Positions 17,340 through 27,913 of a stretch of DNA of 64,000 bases are shown here, piece after piece (the stretch's first letter is position 1; each line of letters starts with the position of its first letter). This DNA is from Aquincola tertiaricarbonis (GTDB lineage Bacteria; Pseudomonadota; Gammaproteobacteria; Burkholderiales; Burkholderiaceae_C), in contig NZ_CP097636.1 of NCBI RefSeq assembly GCF_023573145.1, forward strand, positions 3,038,001 through 3,102,000, given 5' to 3'. Below the pieces are notes generated by a model, which was given only the letters and a program-made list of their open reading frames with translations, had not been told where the DNA came from and searched no databases. Both the position numbers and the translations under genes were made by a program.

Positions 17340-19133
17340 TCAGGCCTGCGCAGCCGGGTTGTTGCGCAGGCGGATGTGCAGCTCGCGCAGCTGCTTCTCG
17401 TCCACCGGGCCCGGCGCCCCGGTCAGCAGGTCTTGCGCCCGCTGGGTCTTGGGGAAGGCGATCACGTCGCGGATCGACTCGGCCTTGGTCATCAGCGTGA
17501 TCAGGCGGTCAAGGCCGAAGGCCAAGCCACCGTGCGGGGGCGCGCCGTACTGCAGCGCGTCCAGCAGGAAGCCGAACTTCAGCTTGGCTTCTTCGGGCCC
17601 GATCTTCAGCGCACTGAACACCTTGCTCTGCACTTCGGCGCGGTGGATACGCACCGAGCCGCCGCCCAGTTCCCAGCCGTTGAGCACCATGTCGTAGGCC
17701 TTGGCGATGCACTGGTCGGGCGCGGTGTCCATCAGGTCCTCGTGCCCGTCCTTGGGCGCGGTGAACGGATGGTGCACGGCCACCCAGCGGTCGGCTTCTT
17801 CGTCGTGCTCGAACATCGGGAAGTCGACCACCCACAGCGGCGCCCAGCGGTCCTCGAACAGGCCCTTGCCACGGCCGAATTCGCTGTGGCCGATCTTCAC
17901 GCGCAGCGCGCCCATGGCGTCGTTGACCACCTTGGCCTTGTCGGCGCCGAAGAACAGCAGGTCGCCGTTCTGCGCGCCGGTGCGCTGCAGCACCTCGTTC
18001 AGCGCGGCGTCATGCAGGTTCTTCACCACCGGGCTCTGCAGGCCTTCGCGGCCCTTGGCCAGGTCGTTGACCTTGATCCAGGCCAGGCCCTTGGCGCCGT
18101 AGATCTTGACGAACTCGGTGTAGCCGTCGATCTCGCCGCGGCTCATCTCACCGCCGCCGGGCACGCGCAGGGCCACCACGCGGCCGCCCTTGGTGGTGGC
18201 GGGGGTGGAGAACACCTTGAAGTCGACGTCCTTCATCACCTCGGTCAGCTCGGTGAACTCGAGCTTGACGCGCAGGTCGGGCTTGTCCGAGCCGAAGCGG
18301 TGCATCGCCTCGGCGTAGGTCATCACCGGGTACTCGGGCAGTTCCACGTCCAGCGTCTTCTTGAAGACCTGGCGGATCATGTTCTCGGTGATGGTGCGGA
18401 TCTCACCTTCGGTCAGGAAGGAGGTTTCCAGGTCGATCTGCGTGAATTCGGGCTGGCGGTCGGCGCGCAGGTCCTCGTCGCGGAAGCACTTGGTGATCTG
18501 GTAGTAGCGGTCGAAGCCGGCCACCATCAGCAACTGCTTGAACAGCTGCGGGCTTTGCGGCAGCGCGAAGAACATGCCGTCGTTCACGCGGCTGGGCACC
18601 AGGTAGTCGCGCGCGCCTTCGGGTGTGCTCTTGGTGAGCATCGGCGTCTCGATGTCGATGAAGCCGTTCTCGTCCAGGTACTTGCGCACTTCCATCGCCA
18701 CGCGGTAGCGCAGCATCAGGTTGTTCTGCATGTACGGCCGGCGCAGGTCGAGCACGCGGTGCGTCAGGCGGGTGGTTTCCGACAGGTTCTCGTCGTCCAG
18801 CGGGAACGGCGGGGTGACGCTGGCGTTCAGCACTTCCAGCTCGTGGCACAGCACCTCGATCTTGCCGCTGGTGAGGTTGGCGTTCTCGGTGCCGGCCGGG
18901 CGCGGGCGCACCAGGCCCACTACCTTCAGGCAGAACTCGCTGCGCACGCCTTCGGCCGTCTTGAACATCTCGGCACGGTCGGGGTCGCACACCACCTGCA
19001 CCACGCCTTCACGGTCGCGCAGGTCGATGAAGATGACGCCGCCGTGGTCGCGGCGACGGTGGGCCCAGCCCATCAGCGTCACGGTCTGGCCCATCAGGGC
19101 TTCGCTGACGAGGCCGCAGTAAGTGGTTCTCAT
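17340..19133 (-). CDS. aspS: Aspartyl-tRNA synthetase
   Basis: The 597-aa protein is a class II aminoacyl-tRNA synthetase of bacterial AspRS type. It has an N-terminal OB anticodon-binding domain ([22 protein letters not shown]), motif 2 ([20 protein letters not shown]), the bacterial GAD insert (about 290–420), and motif 3 ([13 protein letters not shown]). It charges tRNA-Asp, or tRNA-Asp and tRNA-Asn if non-discriminating; which of these cannot be told here. It starts [15 protein letters not shown] with ATG at 19133. Confidence 0.97.
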   Translation of the reverse strand: MRTTYCGLVSEALMGQTVTLMGWAHRRRDHGGVIFIDLRDREGVVQVVCDPDRAEMFKTAEGVRSEFCLKVVGLVRPRPAGTENANLTSGKIEVLCHELEVLNASVTPPFPLDDENLSETTRLTHRVLDLRRPYMQNNLMLRYRVAMEVRKYLDENGFIDIETPMLTKSTPEGARDYLVPSRVNDGMFFALPQSPQLFKQLLMVAGFDRYYQITKCFRDEDLRADRQPEFTQIDLETSFLTEGEIRTITENMIRQVFKKTLDVELPEYPVMTYAEAMHRFGSDKPDLRVKLEFTELTEVMKDVDFKVFSTPATTKGGRVVALRVPGGGEMSRGEIDGYTEFVKIYGAKGLAWIKVNDLAKGREGLQSPVVKNLHDAALNEVLQRTGAQNGDLLFFGADKAKVVNDAMGALRVKIGHSEFGRGKGLFEDRWAPLWVVDFPMFEHDEEADRWVAVHHPFTAPKDGHEDLMDTAPDQCIAKAYDMVLNGWELGGGSVRIHRAEVQSKVFSALKIGPEEAKLKFGFLLDALQYGAPPHGGLAFGLDRLITLMTKAESIRDVIAFPKTQRAQDLLTGAPGPVDEKQLRELHIRLRNNPAAQA

Positions 19134-19230
19134 TGAATCTCTCCGGAATGCTTGGCGGATCTATCGGGCGCCTTGGCGGCATGCCCGGGGGCAACGGGTG
19201 GGGGCGCTGGCGGCGGTGCAGGCCGCATGG

Positions 19231-19257
19231 GGCTGGGCGCTTGCCAGGCGCTCAGCC
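19231..19257 (-). other. Stem-loop at the 3' end of the DUF502 gene
   Basis: GGCTGGGCGC (19231–19240) pairs with GCGCTCAGCC (19248–19257) over ten positions with one G·U, loop of 7. It spans the DUF502 stop codon and lies 98 bp upstream of aspS. It has no T-tract, so it may be an RNA-stabilising or weak termination structure. Confidence 0.4.
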
Positions 19258-19965
19258 CGCCAGATTTCGCTCCACCTCGGGCGCGGGCGGCTCGGCGGTG
19301 GCGGGCGGCAGCGCTGCCACCGGGGGGGCGGGCGGCACGGGGGGCATGGCCGACGGCGGCGGCGACACCACCCCCATCGAGATGATGTACTTCAGCGCTT
19401 CGTCGACGCTCATGCGCAACGGCACCACCTCGCCGCGCGGCACCATCAAAAAGAAGCCCGACGTGGGGTTGGGCGTGGTGGGCACGTACAGGCTGACATG
19501 CTCGCCGGCCAGCCGCGCCGCCACCTCACCGCCCGGGCGGCCGGTGATGAAGGCGATGGTCCAGGAGCCGGCACGCGGGTACTGCACCAGCACGGCTTCG
19601 CGGAAAGCGTTGCCATTGCTGGAAAACAGCGTGTCGGACACCTGCTTGACCGAGCTGTAGATCGACTTGACGATGGGGATGCGGTTGAGCACCCGCCCGC
19701 CCTGGTGCAGCGCCCACTGCCCGGCGATGTTGGTGGCGAACACGCCGGTGAGCAGCAGCATCAGCCCCACGAAGATGAACCCGAGGAACGGGATCTGGCG
19801 CAGCGCCTCGATCGGGCCATGCAGCGCACCCGGCAGCACCACCTGGGTGGTGCTGAGGATCCAGCCGAACACGCCGTCCATCATGCCCAGCACGGCATGC
19901 AGCACCCACACGGTCACGGCCATGGGCAGCCAGACCAGCAAGCCGGCGATCAGGTATTTCTTCAA
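19252..19965 (-). CDS. DUF502 family membrane protein
   Basis: This 237-aa protein has two hydrophobic segments at the N-terminus (LIAGLLVWLPMAVTVWVLHAV and FIFVGLMLLLTGVFATNIAG) and then the conserved NRIPIVKSIYSSVKQVSDTL, FITGRPGGEV, LYVPTTPNPTSGFFLMVPR and ALKYIISMG. The C-terminus is a Pro/Ala-rich tail. I used the TTG at 19965 because the protein then begins LKKYLIAG, as in this family, and the 50 upstream open codons are Pro/Arg-rich. The role is unknown; it lies between fmdB-like and aspS on one strand. Confidence 0.85.
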   Translation of the reverse strand: MKKYLIAGLLVWLPMAVTVWVLHAVLGMMDGVFGWILSTTQVVLPGALHGPIEALRQIPFLGFIFVGLMLLLTGVFATNIAGQWALHQGGRVLNRIPIVKSIYSSVKQVSDTLFSSNGNAFREAVLVQYPRAGSWTIAFITGRPGGEVAARLAGEHVSLYVPTTPNPTSGFFLMVPRGEVVPLRMSVDEALKYIISMGVVSPPPSAMPPVPPAPPVAALPPATAEPPAPEVERNLAG

Positions 19966-19987
19966 GGGGGGCTTTCGGTCGCCGAGG

Positions 19988-20323
19988 TCAGGCGGCGCTG
20001 CCGCCGCCACTGCCGCCCGACGGCGACGGTGCGGGGGCGGCCGGCGCGGCAGCGGCCGGTTTGGCGGCTTCAGGCGCTGGTGCGGCGGCGGGCGCGGCCG
20101 CCTCACCGCCGGCAACGGCCGGCTTGGCGGTACCGCCGGAGCCGTTGCGGAAATCGGTGACGTACCAGCCCGAGCCCTTGAGCTGGAAGCCGGCGGCCGT
20201 GACCTGCTTTTCGAAGGCCTCGGCCCCGCAGGCCGGGCAGGTGGTCAGCGGCGGGTCGGACAGCTTGCGCAGCACGTCTTTCGTATGGCCGCATTCGGCA
20301 CAGCGATAGGCGTAGATCGGCAT
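19988..20323 (-). CDS. FmdB-family zinc ribbon protein
   Basis: The 111-aa protein starts MPIYAYRCAECGHTKDVL and has a second pair in TTCPACGAEAF, forming a four-cysteine zinc ribbon (CxxC…CxxC) followed by the family's FQLKGSGWYVTDF. The remaining ~45 residues are an Ala/Pro/Gly-rich tail of low complexity. FmdB-type proteins are small putative regulators; function here is not known. It is the first gene of a likely fmdB–DUF502–aspS unit. Confidence 0.88.
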   Translation of the reverse strand: MPIYAYRCAECGHTKDVLRKLSDPPLTTCPACGAEAFEKQVTAAGFQLKGSGWYVTDFRNGSGGTAKPAVAGGEAAAPAAAPAPEAAKPAAAAPAAPAPSPSGGSGGGSAA

Positions 20324-20370
20324 GACAAACCCTTGGATGAGCGCGTTGACGCGTAGAAACGGAACCCGCG

Positions 20371-20376
20371 ATTCTA
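20371..20376 (-). promoter_or_regulatory. Possible -10 element for the fmdB–DUF502–aspS unit
   Basis: On the – strand the hexamer TAGAAT (five of six matches to TATAAT) lies about 48 bp upstream of the fmdB-like start. No convincing -35 is present because the expected site falls in the ubiB terminator-like hairpin. Confidence 0.3.
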
Positions 20377-20379
20377 GCT

Positions 20380-20398
20380 GGGCGCGGGCTCCGCGCCC
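20380..20398 (-). terminator. Perfect hairpin after ubiB
   Basis: GGGCGCGG / CCGCGCCC pair over 8 bp around a 3-base loop, 10 bp beyond the ubiB stop codon. There is no clear T-run after it, so rho-independent termination is only likely, not certain. Confidence 0.5.
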
Positions 20399-20407
20399 GG
20401 GGCAGGT

Positions 20408-21955
20408 TCAAAGCATCTGCAGCAACTGCATGCCGAGCGCACCCAGGCCGAAGCCCAGCCCCGTCCACACGATGGCCAGCAGCAAGCGGTTGGTGCGGCG
20501 CTGCTCGGTCACCAGCTCGCGCAGCGCCCTCGCCTCTTCGGCATGCGAAGAAGCGCGCAGGCTGTGGTGCAGCAGCCGCGGCAACTCGGGCAGCAGCTGG
20601 GCGTAGCGCGGCGCCTCGTTCTTCACCCGTTCCACCAGGCCGCGCCAGCCGATCTGTTCGTTCATCCAGCGTTCCAGGAAGGGTTTGGCCGTGGCCCACA
20701 GGTCCAGGTCGGGATCGAGCTGGCGGCCCAGGCCTTCGACGTTGAGCAGCGTCTTCTGCAGCAGCACCAGCTGCGGCTGGATCTCGACGTTGAAGCGGCG
20801 CGAGGTCTGGAAAAGACGCATCAGCACCTGGCCCAGCGAGATGTCCTTCAGCGGCCGGTCGAAATGCGGCTCGCAGACGGCGCGGATCGCGCTTTCGAGA
20901 GCGTCCACCCGCGTTTCGGGCGGCACCCAGCCGCTTTCCACGTGCAGCTCGGCCACGCGCTTGTAGTCGCGGCGGAAGAAGGCGATGAAGTTCTGCGCCA
21001 GGTATTCCTTGTCGTTCTCGGTCAGCGTGCCGATGATCCCGAAGTCGAGCGCGATGTAGTTGCCGAAGGTCATCGGCGCCAGGCTCACCTGGATGTTGCC
21101 GGGGTGCATGTCGGCGTGGAAGAAGCCGTCGCGGAACACCTGGGTGAAGAAGATGGTGACGCCATCACGCGCCAGCTTCTTGATGTCGACGCCCGCATCG
21201 CGCAACCGCTCGACCTGGCTGATGGGCACGCCGTGCATGCGCTGCATCACCATCACCGTGGGCGTGCACAGGTCCCACACCATCTCCGGCACCAGGCACA
21301 GGCCCAAATCCTGCATGTTGCGGCGCAGCTGGGCCGCATTGGCCGCCTCGCGGATCAGATCGAGCTCGTCATGCAGGTAGATATCGAACTCCGCCACCAC
21401 CTCCCGCGGCTTCAGGCGCTTGCCGTCCACGCTCACGCGTTCCACCCAGCGCGCCAGCTTGTGCAGCAGCGCCAGGTCGTCCTCGATCACGTCCAGCATG
21501 CCCGGGCGCAGCACCTTGACCGCCACCTCGCGGCCTGAGAGCAGCGTGGCGAAGTGCACCTGCGCAATGGAAGCGCTGGCCACCGGCACGGGGTCGAACT
21601 CCAGGAACACGGCCGAGAGCGGCTTGCGCAGCGCGCGCTCCACCAGCGTCACGGCCAGCTCGCCCGGGAACGGGGGTACGTCGTCCTGCAGCTTGGCCAG
21701 TTCGTCGGCCACGTCGCGCGGCAGCAGGTCGCGTCGGGTCGACAGCACCTGGCCAAATTTCACGAAGATGGGACCCAGGCGCTCCAGCGCCATGCGCAGC
21801 CGGGCGCCGCGCGGCGCGTCGAAGCGCCGACCCCAGGTCACGATGCGGGCCAGCGCCCGAACCCACCCCTGCCGGAAGCCCGACAGGGCGATGTCGTCCA
21901 CCCCGAAGCGAAGCAGCGTGACGACGATCAGCAGCAGCCTGGCAAGGCGCCTCAT
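20408..21955 (-). CDS. ubiB: Ubiquinone biosynthesis protein kinase-like UbiB
   Basis: This 515-aa ABC1/UbiB-family protein carries the KFGQ motif ([18 protein letters not shown]), the Ala-rich loop region [11 protein letters not shown], the ADMHPGN catalytic segment ([12 protein letters not shown]) and the DFG-like [10 protein letters not shown]. Two hydrophobic segments at the C-terminus anchor it in the inner membrane. UbiB acts as an ATPase accessory to the aerobic ubiquinone pathway. I used the ATG at 21955 ([12 protein letters not shown]); upstream codons read through ubiJ. The gene begins 13 bp after ubiJ and is co-transcribed with it. Confidence 0.94.
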   Translation of the reverse strand: MRRLARLLLIVVTLLRFGVDDIALSGFRQGWVRALARIVTWGRRFDAPRGARLRMALERLGPIFVKFGQVLSTRRDLLPRDVADELAKLQDDVPPFPGELAVTLVERALRKPLSAVFLEFDPVPVASASIAQVHFATLLSGREVAVKVLRPGMLDVIEDDLALLHKLARWVERVSVDGKRLKPREVVAEFDIYLHDELDLIREAANAAQLRRNMQDLGLCLVPEMVWDLCTPTVMVMQRMHGVPISQVERLRDAGVDIKKLARDGVTIFFTQVFRDGFFHADMHPGNIQVSLAPMTFGNYIALDFGIIGTLTENDKEYLAQNFIAFFRRDYKRVAELHVESGWVPPETRVDALESAIRAVCEPHFDRPLKDISLGQVLMRLFQTSRRFNVEIQPQLVLLQKTLLNVEGLGRQLDPDLDLWATAKPFLERWMNEQIGWRGLVERVKNEAPRYAQLLPELPRLLHHSLRASSHAEEARALRELVTEQRRTNRLLLAIVWTGLGFGLGALGMQLLQML

Positions 21956-21968
21956 CGGGCTGCCGCGC

Positions 21969-22502
21969 TCACGGCCGGCCCGCGCGCCAGCGCGCGGCCC
22001 AGTCGGCGCCAGCGCCGATCGCCAAGCGCAGGCCGCGCACCAGGCCACGGCCCACGTTGGCCACCTCATGCGCCAGGCGCGGGTCGATCACCCGCGCCAG
22101 GTCGGCTTCCATGTCCCAGCGCACGTTGTCCACCAGCCAATTGACATCGGCGGCCAGCGCAGCGTCGCCCTGCACCTCCATCGGCACCCGCGCGCCGCGG
22201 CTCAGCTGACCCAGCAGAAACAGCGGGCGGCTGGCGTCGATGCGCACGGTCAGGTCGGCCAGTTCGGGCGCGCCGGCATCGGGCACCCATTCCAGCAAAC
22301 CAGCGGCGGTCACATGAAACAAAAGTACAGGCGGCGCAGGCAGCCGCTGGGGCCAGTCGCGCCACTGCACCCCGATGGAGCGCCCGACATGGTGGCGCAG
22401 GCGTTCGGTGGCCACGGGTTCGGCCGCCAGCACGTGGTTGGCCATCAGCACCAGCCGCTCGACGAGGGCGGGTGCCAACAAGGCTTGAAGGCTTTGAAGC
22501 AT
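21969..22502 (-). CDS. ubiJ: Ubiquinone biosynthesis accessory factor UbiJ (SCP2 domain)
   Basis: This 177-aa protein starts [17 protein letters not shown] and contains an SCP2 sterol-carrier-like lipid-binding domain (about 35–120; [27 protein letters not shown]-like [16 protein letters not shown]). The C-terminal helix runs from [18 protein letters not shown]. UbiJ binds ubiquinone intermediates in the soluble Ubi complex. The start is an ATG at 22502; the open frame extends much further only as an antisense shadow of the priming transferase. The usual upstream partner ubiE lies 29 kb away at 51774–52505, on the same strand. Confidence 0.88.
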   Translation of the reverse strand: MLQSLQALLAPALVERLVLMANHVLAAEPVATERLRHHVGRSIGVQWRDWPQRLPAPPVLLFHVTAAGLLEWVPDAGAPELADLTVRIDASRPLFLLGQLSRGARVPMEVQGDAALAADVNWLVDNVRWDMEADLARVIDPRLAHEVANVGRGLVRGLRLAIGAGADWAARWRAGRP

Positions 22503-22524
22503 GGGTTGATTGTAGGGAGGCCGC

Positions 22525-22565
22525 ACCGTCAACCCCTGGCCACAGGTGGGGGAAGAACCGTCAAC
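22525..22565. promoter_or_regulatory. 9-bp direct repeat in the intergenic region between ubiJ and epsB
   Basis: ACCGTCAAC occurs at 22525–22533 and again at 22557–22565, start to start 32 bp (about three helical turns). The 186-bp region must hold the promoters of both ubiJ–ubiB and the EPS + arm, so a regulator site is plausible. No confident sigma-70 hexamers were found. Confidence 0.35.
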
Positions 22566-22688
22566 GAATTGAGCGAGAATGTTTTTTGGCCGGCGCAAGG
22601 CTGAGTAGCGAGCCATCACCCACTTGTGCCACTTAGAGCGGCAAGCGCGCCATGCGCGTGCCAGGAGCCGCCCGTAGCCCATCCATCT

Positions 22689-24083
<1,395 letters not shown>

Positions 24084-24114
24084 ACCCAAGAACGACACTT
24101 ACAGGAGAACCGGC

Positions 24115-25296
24115 ATGCAGCTGCGAACCCGACTGCTTCCCATCGCCGCCGCCCTCTGCGCCGCCGGCGGCGCGCATGCGCAGAGCACGCCTTACTACAT
24201 CGGCGTGTCGCAGTCCTTCACGCATGAGTCCAACATCTACCGGACCCGGAACAACGAGGTGTCGGACACCATCTCCACCACCTCGCTGTTCGGCGGCGTG
24301 GATCAGATGGTGGGGCGCCAACGGGTGTACGGCAATGCCACGGTCAGCGCCAACAAGTTTCTGGACAACGGCTCGCTGGACAACACCGGCTATGGGCTGA
24401 AAGCGGGTGTGGACTGGGCGACGATCGAGCGCATCAGCGGCACGGTGGAGCTGAACGCCAACCAAAGCCTGGCCCGCTACGAGAACTCAGCCGGCAACAG
24501 CGACAAGAACACGCTGCGCGACCTGAGCTTTCGCGCGGTGGCGCGCGTGGGTGTGGTCACGCGGCTGACGGCAGAAACCGGCTACACCTACCGCCGGGTG
24601 GATTACTCCCTCAACGCCTACCGGGCCCGCAACTTCGACCAAAACGCGGTGTCGGCCGGGCTGCGCTACCGCTTCAGCGGGGCACTCACTGCAGGCGCGG
24701 CGCTGCGCTTCACCAAGGGCGAGTACCCCGACCGCAACCCGCGGGACGAGTACGACCGCCGCGACATCGACTTCACCGCCACCTGGACACCCACCGGCAA
24801 CAGCAGCGTGAACGGCCGCGTCAGCTTGAGCGATACCAGCCACAGCGTGGCCAGCAACGCTGATTTCAGCGGTGTGACTGGAGACCTGACCTGGGACTGG
24901 CGACCCACCGGTAAGCTGCGTTTCGTCACCAGCCTGACGCGCGATACCGGCGAAGAAATCAGCCTGCTGGGTGGCTCTGCCGACCAGGTGCTGACCAACA
25001 GCCGCATCAGCACCTCGATCGGCACACGCGCTACCTACGAGGTCACTTCCAAGGTGGTTGCCGACGCCAGCGTGCGTTACGTGCACCGCAAGCTCGATGC
25101 TTCGCTGCTGAACCTGTCGGCCGATGGTGGCGACAACACCCGCTTTGTGACGCTAGGCCTGCGCTGGATGGCCATGCGCTCGTTGACGCTGGGCTGCAGC
25201 GTGGGCTATGAGTCGCGCACCTCGTCGTCCACGCTCTCGGCGCCGTACGACACGCGCACGGCCAGCTGCTACGGCCAGTTTGCGCTGCAACTCTGA
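24115..25296 (+). CDS. epsL: EpsL-family outer-membrane beta-barrel protein
   Basis: The 393-aa protein has a signal peptide (LLPIAAALCAAGGAHAQ, likely cleaved after AHA) and then alternating polar/hydrophobic strands typical of an outer-membrane barrel, with aromatic-rich segments up to a terminal CYGQFALQL. It resembles the EpsL proteins of methanolan-type EPS operons. An AGGAGA ribosome-binding site precedes the ATG at 24115. It may form an outer-membrane part of EPS secretion; its exact role is unknown. Confidence 0.83.
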   Translation: MQLRTRLLPIAAALCAAGGAHAQSTPYYIGVSQSFTHESNIYRTRNNEVSDTISTTSLFGGVDQMVGRQRVYGNATVSANKFLDNGSLDNTGYGLKAGVDWATIERISGTVELNANQSLARYENSAGNSDKNTLRDLSFRAVARVGVVTRLTAETGYTYRRVDYSLNAYRARNFDQNAVSAGLRYRFSGALTAGAALRFTKGEYPDRNPRDEYDRRDIDFTATWTPTGNSSVNGRVSLSDTSHSVASNADFSGVTGDLTWDWRPTGKLRFVTSLTRDTGEEISLLGGSADQVLTNSRISTSIGTRATYEVTSKVVADASVRYVHRKLDASLLNLSADGGDNTRFVTLGLRWMAMRSLTLGCSVGYESRTSSSTLSAPYDTRTASCYGQFALQL

Positions 25297-25307
25297 GGTT
25301 CTGCTGC

Positions 25308-26327
25308 GTGAGCACCATCCTGCTGACCGGCGCCACCGGCTACATCGCCTCGCACACCTGGCTGGCGCTGCGCGCCGCAGGCTACCAGGTGGTGGGCCTG
25401 GACGACTTTTCCAACAGCTCGCCGGCCGTGCTGCAGCGCCTGCAGCGGCTTCTGGGCGGCGAGGCACCGGTGTTCGAGCAGGGCAGCGTCACCGATGCGG
25501 CCTTCGTTGAGTCGGTGTTCCAGCGCCATCGCATCGATGCGGTGGTGCACTTCGCGGCCTTCAAGGCGGTGGGTGAATCCACCGCCAAGCCGCTGAGCTA
25601 CTACGCCAACAACATCGGCGGGCTGCTGACGGTATGTGAGGCGATGCGCCGGCACGGCTGCCACCGCCTCGTGTTCAGCAGCAGCGCCACTGTGTACGGC
25701 AAGCCAGAGGCGCTGCCCATCACCGAGCAGGCCCGTCTGCAGGCCACCAACCCCTACGGCCAGACCAAGCTCATCGGCGAGCAGATCCTGGCCGACCTGG
25801 GCGCGGCCGAGCCGCATTGGCAAACCGGCGTGCTGCGCTACTTCAACCCGGTGGGCGCACACGAGAGCGGTCAGATCGGCGAAGACCCGCGCGGCATACC
25901 CAACAACCTGATGCCCTACGTGGCCCAGGTGGCGGTGGGCAAGCGGGCCCGGCTGCAGGTCTTCGGCAACGATTACGACACGCCCGACGGCACTGGCGTG
26001 CGCGACTACATCCATGTGACCGACCTGGCCGAAGGCCATGTGGCGGCCCTGCGCCGTCTGCTTGAGCAACCCGGCTCCTTCACCGTCAACCTGGGCACGG
26101 GCCGCGGCTACAGCGTGCTGGACCTGGTGCGTGCCTACGAGGCCGCCAGTGGCCGCCCCATTCCTTACGACATCGCCCCCCGCCGGCCCGGCGACATCGA
26201 CGCCTGCTACGCCGACCCCGCCCTGGCGCAAGAACTGCTGGGGTGGACTGCAAAGCACGACCTGGCCCGCATGTGCGAGGACAGCTGGCGTTGGCAGAGC
26301 CAGAACCCCCACGGATTTGAGAACTAA
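25308..26327 (+). CDS. galE: UDP-glucose 4-epimerase
   Basis: The 339-aa protein is an extended SDR enzyme with the NAD motif LLTGATGYIASHTW (TGxxGxxxS/A), the catalytic FSSSATVYG, and YGQTK with the Tyr and Lys of the YxxxK pair. The C-terminal NLGTGRGYSVLDLVRAYE and RRPGDIDACYADP are GalE hallmarks. It interconverts UDP-glucose and UDP-galactose, supplying EPS sugar donors. Start is GTG at 25308, 11 bp after epsL. Confidence 0.94.
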   Translation: MSTILLTGATGYIASHTWLALRAAGYQVVGLDDFSNSSPAVLQRLQRLLGGEAPVFEQGSVTDAAFVESVFQRHRIDAVVHFAAFKAVGESTAKPLSYYANNIGGLLTVCEAMRRHGCHRLVFSSSATVYGKPEALPITEQARLQATNPYGQTKLIGEQILADLGAAEPHWQTGVLRYFNPVGAHESGQIGEDPRGIPNNLMPYVAQVAVGKRARLQVFGNDYDTPDGTGVRDYIHVTDLAEGHVAALRRLLEQPGSFTVNLGTGRGYSVLDLVRAYEAASGRPIPYDIAPRRPGDIDACYADPALAQELLGWTAKHDLARMCEDSWRWQSQNPHGFEN

Positions 26328-26334
26328 CACCTCC

Positions 26335-27792
26335 ATGAGCAGCACCCCCTTACGCCTGCCCGTCACCCCCGTCATCATGGCCGGCGGCTCTGGCACCCGC
26401 CTGTGGCCCCTCTCGCGCGCCGGCTACCCCAAGCAGTTCCTGGTGCTGTCGGGCAACACCAGCCTGTTCCAACAGGCCGTCACCCGGCTGCAGGGGCTGG
26501 CCAGCCCCACCCAGCCGGTGAACCCGCCGCTGGTGGTGGGCAATGAAGAGCATCGCTTTCTGGTGCTGGATCAGTTGCGTGAGCTGAAGGCCGAGCCCAG
26601 CGCCGTGATCCTGGAGCCGACGGGCCGCAACACCGCACCGGCGCTGACGCTGGCGGCACTGCAAGCGCTGGAAGGCGGCCAGGACCCGGTGCTGGTGGTC
26701 ACGCCGGCCGACCAGACCGTGACCGACAGCGAAAGCTTCAACAGCGCGCTCGCCCAAGCGGTGGAAGCGGCGGCCGACGGCACCATCGTGATCCTGGGCA
26801 TCACGCCCGACCGGCCGGAAACCGGCTACGGCTACATCCTGGCTTCCGCCGCAGAAGGCATTGCCGCGGTAGAGCGCTTCGTTGAAAAGCCCGATGCCTC
26901 CACCGCCGCACGCTACCTGGCCGAAGGCAGCTACTACTGGAACAGCGGCATGTTCGTGCTGCGTGCTTCGGCCTGGATCAATGCGCTGGAGCGTTTCCGC
27001 CCCGACATTGCCAGCGCCACGCGTGCCGCGTGGGCCGTGCGCAAGACCGACGACAAGTTCGTGCGCCCCGGCAAGGCCGAGTTCGCCGCGGTGCCGTCCG
27101 AGTCGGTGGACTACGCGGTGATGGAGAAATGCCCGGGCAGCCCGGCCGCCATCCGCATGGTGCCGCTGAACGCGGGCTGGAACGACCTGGGGGCCTGGGA
27201 GGCCGTGTGGCAGGTGGCCCCCAAGGACGAGGCGGGCAACAGCCACGTGGGCGACGCCGTGTTCGCCGACAGCCGCAACACCCTGGTGCATGCCACCAGC
27301 CGCCTGGTGAGCGTGGTGGGCCTGGAAGACGTGATCGTGGTGGAAACCGCCGATGCGGTGCTGGTGACCGACCGCGCCCGCAGCCAGGACGTGAAGAAGA
27401 TCGTCAACCGCCTGGACGCTGAAAAGCGCGGCGAGCACACGCTGCACCGCAAGGTGCACCGCCCCTGGGGCTGGTACGACAGCATCGACAACGGCCCGCG
27501 CCACCAGGTCAAGCGCATCATGGTCAAGCCCGGCGCCAGCCTGAGCCTGCAGATGCACCATCACCGCGCCGAGCACTGGATCGTGGTGAGCGGCACCGCC
27601 GAAGTGACCAACGGCGACAAGGTGATCATCCTCTCCGAGAACCAGAGCACCTACATCCCCCTGGGCCAGACCCATCGCCTGGCCAACCCCGGCAAGATGC
27701 CGCTCGAGATCATCGAAGTGCAAAGCGGCAGCTACCTGGGTGAGGACGACATCGTGCGGTTCGAGGACACCTACGGCCGCGCGCCGAAGTAA
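26335..27792 (+). CDS. manC: Bifunctional mannose-1-phosphate guanylyltransferase / mannose-6-phosphate isomerase
   Basis: The 485-aa protein has an N-terminal nucleotidyltransferase domain starting at VIMAGGSGTRLWPLSRAGYP (signature GGSGTRLWP, Lys in PKQFL) and a C-terminal type II phosphomannose isomerase cupin domain (KPGASLSLQMHHHRAEHWIV, VSGTAEVTNGDK). It makes GDP-mannose from mannose-1-phosphate and may also isomerise fructose-6-phosphate. Its presence suggests that the EPS contains mannose, or GDP-sugars derived from it. ATG at 26335 follows galE by 7 bp. Confidence 0.94.
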   Translation: MSSTPLRLPVTPVIMAGGSGTRLWPLSRAGYPKQFLVLSGNTSLFQQAVTRLQGLASPTQPVNPPLVVGNEEHRFLVLDQLRELKAEPSAVILEPTGRNTAPALTLAALQALEGGQDPVLVVTPADQTVTDSESFNSALAQAVEAAADGTIVILGITPDRPETGYGYILASAAEGIAAVERFVEKPDASTAARYLAEGSYYWNSGMFVLRASAWINALERFRPDIASATRAAWAVRKTDDKFVRPGKAEFAAVPSESVDYAVMEKCPGSPAAIRMVPLNAGWNDLGAWEAVWQVAPKDEAGNSHVGDAVFADSRNTLVHATSRLVSVVGLEDVIVVETADAVLVTDRARSQDVKKIVNRLDAEKRGEHTLHRKVHRPWGWYDSIDNGPRHQVKRIMVKPGASLSLQMHHHRAEHWIVVSGTAEVTNGDKVIILSENQSTYIPLGQTHRLANPGKMPLEIIEVQSGSYLGEDDIVRFEDTYGRAPK

Positions 27793-27812
27793 ATTGCAAC
27801 ATTGCTAAAAAT

Positions 27813-27844
27813 GGCGGCGGGCTGTAGAGCCCACAAACACCGCC
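27813..27844 (+). terminator. Stem-loop after manC
   Basis: GGGCT-GTAG-AGCCC (27819–27832) is a perfect 5-bp hairpin enclosed by GGCGG (27813–27817) and CCGCC (27840–27844). There is no T-run, so a terminator role is only possible. Confidence 0.35.
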
Positions 27845-27913
27845 GATAGGGCCAGGGCAAGCAGCTGCGCCGGCGCGGCAGCTGCGCACATCACTTCACG
27901 TGAGGCCCTTGCC

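Noticed and set aside
17376..19136. 586-aa + strand open frame opposite aspS
   Set aside because: Shadow of aspS with no recognisable domain.
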